Positions 56,561 through 64,000 of a DNA stretch of 64,000 bases are shown here, one piece after another (position 1 is the stretch's first letter; each line of letters opens with the position of its first letter). The DNA comes from Amaurobius ferox. Taxonomy: Eukaryota; Arthropoda; Arachnida; Araneae; Amaurobiidae. The stretch lies in assembly GCA_951213105.1 (NCBI GenBank), contig OX578145.1, positions 10,383,110 to 10,447,109 of the forward strand. The letters are read 5' to 3'. A model generated the notes under the pieces. It worked only from the letters and a program-made list of their open reading frames with translations, was not told the origin of the DNA and ran no database searches. A program made the position numbers and the translations under genes.

Positions 56561-57712
56561 ATATTACGGGGTTATTGCAGCTGATTAAAAGAAAAGTTTT
56601 ATCAAACATAGGTTAAAAATTACCGTTAGTAACGTATTACAATACAGGTTAATAACAGAAGAGAAGAGAATTTAAAAAAAAAGGCAATTTATCACAAGTT
56701 TCCCTGCACTTATCGACAAAAATCATCCCACTGAATAACAGTACAATCAAGTAAAGAAATGTAAATATAACAAAAAAAAACTAAAACTGTTGTCTAAAAT
56801 ATTCTAAAAATAAAAATACTTTGTTTAAAACAGTATATAAACGGTTAATTAGTTATTAACCAGTCTGTTAGTAACCAGTTTCAAAGTAAGAAGGTTATTG
56901 AGAATATTCAAATAAAGGCAACCTGTTTCACAAACAGTAGTATCATACACTAAACAGAAAACTGACAAGTAACACATGCACTGGTTTAGAAAAGAAATCA
57001 ATTATCTTGAAAGAAAAACAGAGCAGTTGAATAATAATAAAAAAAAAAAACTAATGACATTAAAATAAAACCTAGAAAACTACAATAAGAAATATCACAG
57101 TACAGAATATATATATAGAAATATTACAATACAGGCAAATATTACATTACATCCATTACTAATACAGAAAACAACCCGTTTCAAAAATCAAATTAGCTAC
57201 ATCAATCTGGGGGAGGGGGGATTAAAACGTTTTGTTTACAGGGTGTTTAAGATTAAATAAACACTTAGTTTGAAGAAATAATTTTATTGACAAAAGATTT
57301 ATTTAAGCAATTCTTGTTTTTTTTTTTTAAGTGAGCCAAAGAGGTCATTAATTGATCCCATTTTCAAAATGTTTGCCTTCCGTTACCACAACCCAGTTAA
57401 GTATTTCAAAAGTTATTCCCAGAGGAAGCGTTCGGTTAATGATTGAACAAACACCCCGTTCATATACAGTCTTAATCTTCTATTCCACGAAGTCACAAAA
57501 TTCCATCTCTAAACTCTGTTCATTGGAAACTTCGTCCAAAAGTCACGCATTTCAGTCTATCATTTTCTTAAACAATGAATAAGTCAGTTACTCAATTTTT
57601 GACAATGAGTTGCATAAGATTTCCAAATCGGGGGAAATGATAGTAATCATTAAATTATGCAAGTATAGAATGAAATTAAAATTTGAATTATGCAAATTGT
57701 ATATATACGTAC
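56561..57712. other. Intron 1 next to exon 1
   Basis: AT-rich, with repeated TTAAC and ACAGTA phrases. No known family or exon was found. TATA-type runs occur at 57110. Confidence 0.35.
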
Positions 57713-57773
57713 GTGAATTCATTTGAGCATAAGAGGAATAGTATTCGTAATTCATGTTACTTGTGTTATTCAT
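57713..57773 (-). CDS. toy: Pax6/toy coding exon 1 (start codon and leader)
   Basis: This is the probable first coding exon. It starts with ATG at 57773 and reads 20 codons, a Tyr/Ser/Asn-rich leader beginning MNNTSNMNYEYYSSYAQMNS. It then ends with one extra base at a strong donor, C|GTACGTAT, at 57713/57712. The phase (one base left over) matches the acceptor of exon 2 at 43188, which supplies two bases, so the junction codon is CCC (Pro). The leader itself has no recognisable domain, and leaders of Pax6 genes vary between species. The assignment therefore rests on strand, splice phase, donor quality and position upstream of exon 2. Two CCAAT boxes lie 160-210 bp upstream. A further non-coding 5' exon is possible. 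Confidence 0.55.
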
Positions 57774-58014
57774 GTTGAACAGAAATTATTTTCTCACAAT
57801 ACAAGGAACAACCGCACTTCACGCATCATAACAACGTCGAGTACTTCACACACTATACCAACTATGCGCACTCCACTAATGCTGGGATTCGTTTAAGCTC
57901 GACAACTTCGAAGATTTAGTTTACTGATACTGATTGGTCGTAGCCAGCAGTGTCGTAGGGAATATTCTGCCCCTCTATTGGCTTAATCGTTCCACTAATT
58001 CTCAGTATAGGAAA
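57774..58014 (-). promoter_or_regulatory. 5' leader and possible proximal promoter of the Pax6/toy gene
   Basis: This 240-bp stretch separates the start codon from the first repeat upstream (family C, from 58015). On the minus strand it holds two CCAAT boxes, at 57981-57977 and 57937-57933. The second is followed within a few bases by two TCAGTA stretches that resemble arthropod initiators. No TATA box is obvious. This is inference from motifs; the real transcription start could lie further upstream. Confidence 0.3.
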
Positions 58015-59455
58015 CAAGAAAGATCAATCATGCACAACGCATTGATTATGACACACTTTCCAACTTCAATGCAATTTCATTTAAACATCTCTAAAACGCG
58101 ATATATTCCTTGGTAATATTTTAAAAATTATCACAATACTACATTAATTTATTATATTTGAAAACTTCATCGAAAACAACTAAATTTTATTCAAATGACG
58201 CCATCGAAATATAACACGCCTGGCTCTCTCTATAAAAGCAACATTTTATTCATAAACATTTTTCCATTCATTTCATTTATCACAATACTATAATAATTTA
58301 TTTTATTTAAAAACTAAAGACCATGGAGGTACAAGGAATTAAACTCTATTCTTAAAACATATCGGAAAAAATCGTCCTACTCTCTGTAAAATCAATAAAT
58401 ATTTCATTCATATCAGTTATGCAGACTCCATGAGCTAAATAATTTTGCGTTAAAGAAATGTAGCAATTCTTAAACAACTCATTCTACATATTTTGCTGTT
58501 TACATTTTCCATAAGTGAAAAGTCGGTTTCGTTGTAGAAATAATCGAAGTTTGATGATCATTTAAACTCAAATATATTGTAATTGCATTGTTTCAGTATG
58601 TAGATGCACAGAATTTAAGAAAAATAAAGCGGTTTTAGGACAGATACAACACTCAATATGAATTAAAAAGAACTTTAAAAATCACGATTTTGACACAAGA
58701 TGGATGCCCGGGCGCGGTAGCCCATTGGTTAGCGCGCTGGAGTTGCACTCGGTAGGCCCGGGTTCGATTCCAGCCACTGCCAAAACTGCCGCCGTGTTCA
58801 CGCGGAGTACGATCACGTTAAACATGTGGGTCCGTAGGGGACGGAGGGTACGGTCCCTGTGGATGCCTCCCATACTGGGTTCCGGTCTAAATTGGGTGGC
58901 ACTTCCCGGCTGTCCAAACAGTTACCTTACACCTTTCTGGTAGGTTGGACGGTCTGGGTCTCAACAACAACAAGATGGATGCCATATTTTATTTTGAAGT
59001 GGGTCACGTGATCTCGTCGTACAATGGTCACGTGATCTCTTCATATAAAAGATGTAATTATTATTTTAATTTTTATTTAAAAAACTACTGAATATATTTT
59101 GCTGAAATTTTTTTTATATATTTTATGAGGTAATTTGAATATTTCCTATAACTTTCGAAGCAATTTGTAAATTTTAAACTCGCTTAAAAAATGTTTGAAA
59201 AATTAGGTCCCATAGGCTTCAATGTATTTCATTTTTTCAACCCGGGTTCAATCCAAAACTAATGGGGTGATATTATTCATTTATATTCTCATAGGTCCCA
59301 CAGACCATCTGAACAACATACTAAAATTTCATTTCGGTAAAGTCATTTTTACGGCAGTTATTCTGCTAACGGACAGACTGACAGACAGACAAGCAGACAG
59401 AATGAATGAACAAAGTCATAAACACTTTCAACTATGTTGTAAAGTGTTAAAAATG
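58015..59455 (+). mobile_element. Family C element (C7), near complete, upstream of the gene
   Basis: It starts AAAGATCAATCATGCACAAC and CACACTTTCCAACTTCAAT. It ends with (CAGA)n and the hairpin AACACTTTCAACTATG...TTGTAAAGTGTT. Without the SINE at 58709-58971 it is about 1.17 kb. It begins only about 240 bp upstream of the start codon of exon 1. Confidence 0.8.
58709..58971 (+). mobile_element. tRNA-derived SINE (S1), complete, with perfect target duplication
   Basis: The head has GGTAGCCCATTGGTTAGCGC (A box) and GGGTTCGATTCCAGCC (B box). The body has GGTTCCGGTCTAAATTGGG, and the tail is (CAA)n. AAGATGGATGCC flanks it perfectly at 58697-58708 and 58972-58983. This is the reference copy for the window's main SINE family. 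Confidence 0.88.
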
Positions 59456-59858
59456 GCATCCATTTTTTTCCCCAAAATCAAAATCGTGAATTTTAAAGTA
59501 CTTTTAAATTTACATTGAGTGTTGCATCCGTCCCAAAACCGCTTTATTTTTTGTATGTTTTCTGTGCATCTATATTCTGCGCCAACCCAATGACAATATT
59601 TTTTAGTTTAAATGATTATCTAACTTTGATTATTTCTACAATGAAACTTAATTTTAATGATTGCAAAATGTAAACAAACAATTGTATGATGAGTTGATAA
59701 GAATTACTAAAAGAATTGCTGAATTTTTTTACACAAAATGAACTATGAAGTCTCTAATAAAAGTATGTGAATGAAATATTCAGTACTTTTACTCAGAGAG
59801 CCGGGCGATTTATGTGGCGATGACGTCGTTTTAAAGATTATTTTTTCGATGAAGTTTT
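59456..59858 (-). mobile_element. Family C fragment (C8), inverted next to C7
   Basis: It runs from GGCATCCAT through GTGTTGCATCCGTCCCAAAA to CGATGAAGTTTTA, where the TA run starts. Confidence 0.65.
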
Positions 59859-59895
59859 ATATATATATATATATATATAATATATATATATATTT

Positions 59896-59965
<70 letters not shown>

Positions 59966-59969
59966 CATA

Positions 59970-60028
<59 letters not shown>
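59859..60028. repeat. Long interrupted (TA)n microsatellite
   Basis: About 170 bases of TA, interrupted by TTATAT and CATATA. It ends exactly at the 3' end of the P1d Penelope-like copy. Confidence 0.95.
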
Positions 60029-60031
<3 letters not shown>

Positions 60032-61140
60032 GAAGTTTGAAAATCCAATGAACGAAAAGTAAGAAGATGTAACACGATAACCCTAACTTTTTAAAAAACC
60101 CACAGAATAAAATATAATACAGCAAATCAACAATCAAATGGATAAAAAATACAAAACACAAGCTATCAAGTTACAGAAAATCAACAAAATTAAAAGGTAT
60201 GGAAACAAAAAAAGAAAAACTTAAACTGAATTCAACTATCTAACTGGCTTACAAAACAAAAATAAAAATCAACTAATCCTCAAGCAAATGGAAAAAAATA
60301 AATAAAATAAATATCGAATCAACATGTCAATGAAAAATATCATAATACAAAGGTATGGAATCGAAATAAGTATAACAAACGAAATCAAGCACAAACGCCA
60401 TACACGTGGACAAGGCTCTAAGCCTAAATCATGAATTGTTAACCTCTACAAAAATTTAATCATGACCAAGTTTTTTGTAGAAGCAAACACAACAATGTAT
60501 GTTTCTGAAGAAATAGATAGATTATATCTATACACTATTTCTACTTGGACGACATACATAAAAAAGGAATGAATAAAAAAGAAAAAATGAATACCTGGAC
60601 AAAGCACAGCGTATGTACAATCGAGTCGATACCGGGAACACTGATAGAAGAGACCAGTGTTGCCATTCGTAAAGAAAAAATAAAAAACCATTTACTGTTG
60701 CCATTCATAAGAATTGAAAAACAGTGAAGCGAAATGTTAAGAAAAAGTATTAATATACAAAAAGAGCTACTAAAAGGAGGGGCAAATAATAGTAATGCTG
60801 AAGTGGAAGAGAATGTAAAAAAAAAAAAAAATTAAAAAAAAATAAAAAAAATATATATATATATATATATACACAAGAGAATGGAGATGTCTGGCTAATA
60901 TAAGATACTATGAATAGAATTATATGATACTATGAAAAGAATTATAAAAATCCAGCTATTTTAAATTTTTTAACAATACTATTTACTAAATAAAAGGGAT
61001 ATTTATATAAATTGCAAGTAATTTTGAGATTATTGATATGCATAGCATGAAATTTTTTATCAGATAATCTATATATATATATATATTTGAAATATGTAAT
61101 AATAAAAATTATGTAATAATAATAATAAAAAAAAATCAAG
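60029..61140 (-). mobile_element. Penelope-like P1d, C-terminal relic and 3' region
   Basis: Minus strand: YRLSDKKFHAMHINNLK and YKYPFYLVNSIVKKF (61080-60960), then about 900 bp of 3' region ending in ATTGGATTTTCAAACTTC at the TA run. The hammerhead-like site (60405-60475) is too decayed to fold. The copy is 5'-truncated beside another short TA run (61070-61086). Confidence 0.75.
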
Positions 61141-61887
61141 CAATATTAACATCACCATAGAAGCAAATTCACGGCCATAATGCGATAAGAGAAGAGAACA
61201 GCACCAGCCCAAATTCGATGATTAGTCAGAGTTAAATTCCTCCTCAGGTCTGAGTATTTAGCTCTAACTAACCCAAATACATGCCTGTTTCAGATAGAGC
61301 AATAGTACATTACTATAAATACTCCAACCCAGACTACAGGCATCAAAAAATGAAAAAAGGATACATTAAGAAAATTTGCATTACCATGCGGCATGAACCC
61401 TTCTTCTTCCACCACGTGTATACACGATCAACCTCAACAGCTTAATTATCTAGAAGCACCGGAATGAACAAGTCGAAATTCTACCAGGGAGGTAGTACGA
61501 ACGTTCACAGTAATACTCTCAGACCCGTCCAGTGAGTCTAGGCTGGAGACTGGACAAGCAATTCAGAATATGAACATCCCAAATATGCAATCCTGAATAT
61601 GAACATGAATCAAAGATGAAAATTCCTACTAAACAAGTAATTCATAGGAAAACTGGATAAACGAGAATGCTACTATACACCATTATAAGGGCGCTCAAAT
61701 CGTAGTTTCAATACTGGCAAAAGTTACAATTTTTTTGCGAAAATAAAATTCAAAACATTAATGTTAATGCATCTTATTTTCCGATTTTTTGATTTTTCTA
61801 ATTTTTTTGACTTAGTTTATTATTTTTTATTTTTATTTATTTATATAATTAATAAATAATTATATATAATTTTTTTTTTAATGTATG
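61141..61887. other. Probable 3' region of the P2 Penelope-like element
   Basis: Non-coding, lying between the end of P2 coding and the P1d relic. No clear hammerhead was found. Confidence 0.35.
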
Positions 61888-63180
61888 TTAGCCACTATAA
61901 TTGGGAAAGTTTTCTAGGATGTTATCGAGTGAAACATGATACACTGAGTTGATAATTTTAATAACAAACTTGGGAGGATATGCATTATTAGTCACTGTAC
62001 TCAATAATTCCATAAAATACGCTAATTTATAATATTCATCACAAATTTTATTGATTCTAAGAGTCTGGTTTATTATAATATTTTTAAATACAGATATATG
62101 CAAACAAGAGTCAAAATGTTAAATTTTTGATATATTAAATTTAAAATCCTGTCTTTTATCATACAAGTTTATAACCATATTACAATTTTGTAAATTTAAA
62201 TTTAAATCTAAAAAGTTTGCAACATTTGAGTCATTATTACTTGCATTTAATTGTAAATTTTTTGGATAAAAGTTTAATACTATAGGGATATTATTTGGGG
62301 ATACACATAATATGTCATCTAAATATCTAAACATGTGCATATTATGCAAGCTTGGATTAATGTTTTTTTCATAGAAGAATAAATACAGATTAGCTAACAA
62401 TGATGAGGCACACACCCCTTGTGGGATACCAACTTGTTGTTTAAAGAAAGTACCGCCATGTTGAATATAATTCTCATAAAGAGTGAAATTAAGTAATTTT
62501 TTAAAGAGAAAGTTTGAATATTTTAGGTTGATATTATATTTTTCAAAAATTCCTAAAATAATTCTATACAGATCATCTATATTAATATTATTAAACAAAT
62601 CTTTGAAATCAAAGGTATAAATACTATGAATATTAGTAAGAGTTTTTAATTTCTTAACTAATTCAAAACTGTTTTTTACAATATGACAATTATTTGAGAT
62701 TTCATCTAACAAGGATACTTCATGTAATATCTTTAATAATTCCAGCATTAGTAATGTAAGAATTATGCCCACTGGTAATGGTTCGAAAAGCAACAGGGGA
62801 TTTATGAAACTTGGGTACTAAAACAATATATGGAGTGTTATTACAACTATTTTTTTTGTTTATATTTGGCTGAAATTCTATTGGATAAGATTTTAAGGTT
62901 AGTTTTATGTAAATTATAGATTTGATTAATAAGTAAGTGTGACTGAAGGATACTTTTATAGTAATATTTACAAATGATTGAGTAGTTACCACTTGCCTTA
63001 TCGACATATGTAATGACAAAATCATTTTGTATAAAAGGTAGCAAAGTTTCCGAAATTTCAAGAATTTGTAAACTATATTTTTTAACAAAGATTTGGTTTT
63101 GCTTGTTTGTGTACAGTAAAAATGCACAACTAAAAAATACCGAAAGTGATAGAAAATGAAGCATTTTATAAATTTTCATG
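61888..63180 (-). pseudogene. Penelope-like reverse transcriptase (P2), frameshifted
   Basis: Pieces in order on the minus strand cover most of a PLE reverse transcriptase. RT1 is FVITYVDKASGNYSIICKYY (about 63020). RT2 is YIVLVPKFHKSPVAFRTITS (62830-62780). RT3 is YTFDFKDLFNNI with the catalytic Asp. RT4 is VGIPQGVCASSLLANLYLF, and RT5 is FRYLDDILCV with the Asp pair. RT6 is NFLDLNL, and a C-terminal block starts VFKNIIINQTLRI. Two frameshifts and a stop (62119) break the frame, and the 5' end with any endonuclease is missing. It is a different family from P1: the proteins are similar only in the motifs. Confidence 0.85.
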
Positions 63181-63374
63181 CAATGTTTTGCGGGATCCTA
63201 ACTGCGCGCCGATGATCACAGATTGCATGGCCGCGCATGCAAATAGGGGGGGGGGGGGATAAATATCCCTACAAATATTTATCACGGGCCACAATCCATA
63301 CTTGATTTTATTCTTTATTCTCAATTTTTAATGTCTTCTGCTACCTAAAATATATATATATTGGAAGTCCGGAG

Positions 63375-64000
63375 TCGATTATTAATTCGAATTTTTCGTT
63401 GATCTGGAAGCTGAGACGGATAGAATAAGACCCAAACCAAGATTCTAGGTAATGTTTAAGTACTAAGTAATATTTATATTTTTTAATATTTCTTCGCATT
63501 GTTTATACTTCTCTTAATTCGCATTTTTTGAAATATTAAGTTTTTCCTTTGGTCTGGAAGCACAGATGGATCGATTGAGACTCAAACCAAGATTCTGGCT
63601 CGGGTGGAAGGACTCGATCATTAAGCGGAGCAGTGTTTCTTTCAGGAATACTTCCGGGAGGTGGCAAAGCCCCCCGGAAACGAGTATTATCCCCCCTTCC
63701 CTCTGGGAGACATTTTATGTTAACCTAGTTTCTATTTATGTGACACAGCATTTAGATATATTTATATAGGACAAATAGAAAACTTACTCCCCTAAAATTT
63801 CATTCGCACCCCCACCCCCCGGCCAAAATGTCCTGAAAGAAACACTGAAGCAGCGTGGTTTGGAGTGTTTTAATGATTTCCTCGCACCACTCTCCTGAAT
63901 TTAAATTTTTCAAAATTTTAGATTTTTCCCTTGCTCTCGAAGCTGAGACGGATCGAATGACATCAAAATCAAGATTCTAGCTATAGTGGAAGTGCTCAGT
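63375..64000. repeat. Satellite-like tandem array of about 155 bp, running off the window
   Basis: The phrase GAAGC(T/A)GAGACGGAT(C)GA-like followed by CAAACCAAGATTCT recurs at about 63405, 63560 and 63945. The first step is 155 bp. The second is 155 bp plus the inserted 217-bp element and its 8-bp duplication. Confidence 0.65.
63631..63847. mobile_element. Small hAT-type MITE with 17-bp perfect TIR
   Basis: CAGTGTTTCTTTCAGGA and TCCTGAAAGAAACACTG are perfect inverted ends. AAGCGGAG and AAGCAGCG flank it as an imperfect 8-bp target duplication. The 217-bp body is C/G-rich without coding. Confidence 0.8.

Noticed and set aside
57352..57582. Possible alternative first exon of the Pax6 gene
   Set aside because: It lies on the plus strand and has no motif. 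The minus strand here shows no ATG with a phase-1 donor as good as that at 57713.
60405..60475. Hammerhead in the P1d 3' region
   Set aside because: The core is broken, and only the outer stem words remain recognisable by alignment.
61190..61290. CTGAGGA word on the minus strand in the P2 3' region
   Set aside because: No GAAA or stem III partner is found at a suitable distance.

Overview
This is eukaryotic, AT-rich DNA, almost certainly from an arthropod. It carries the 5' part of a Pax6-class eye-selector gene, closest to the twin-of-eyeless (toy) type, on the minus strand. Four coding exons can be joined with matching splice phases: exon 1 (57713-57773), exon 2 (43075-43188), exon 3 (27146-27492) and exon 4 (about 452-779). 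Together they encode an N-terminal leader, the whole paired domain and the start of the linker. The homeodomain exons would lie beyond position 1. I cannot tell from this window whether the host is a chelicerate, an insect or another arthropod.

Everything else is intron, upstream flank and mobile DNA. The introns are about 14.5, 15.6 and 26.4 kb, and they are swollen by nested repeats.

The repeats fall into recurring groups. (1) Two families of Penelope-like retroelements (PLE) lie at 2222-7330 and 60029-63180. They are 5'-truncated, joined head to tail through (TA)n runs, and carry hammerhead-like motifs in their 3' region. (2) Three high-copy non-coding families, called A, B and C here, share one architecture. 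One end is a perfect or near-perfect hairpin, the hairpin arm is repeated inverted near the other end, and a short microsatellite sits beside the hairpin. (3) hAT-like and other TIR elements include a 2125-bp element with a perfect 8-bp target duplication (19156-21280) that holds two decayed THAP-domain exons. (4) There is a Tc1 transposase relic, a palindromic mariner fragment and several tRNA-derived SINEs. (5) A 5S rRNA sequence is fused to a SINE and flanked by target duplications.

The most interesting signal is a dispersed unit of about 120-130 bp that begins with a hammerhead self-cleaving ribozyme fold. The two best copies are at 25319-25360 and 51816-51857. Decayed, split and inverted copies occur at 19523-19538/20716-20750, 25022-25114 and 55533-55572. 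Stem III in these copies is a bare GCGC palindrome, so they would be expected to work as dimers.

Most open reading frames here are chance frames in AT-rich or microsatellite DNA. The only coding sequence that looks functional is the Pax6/toy gene.
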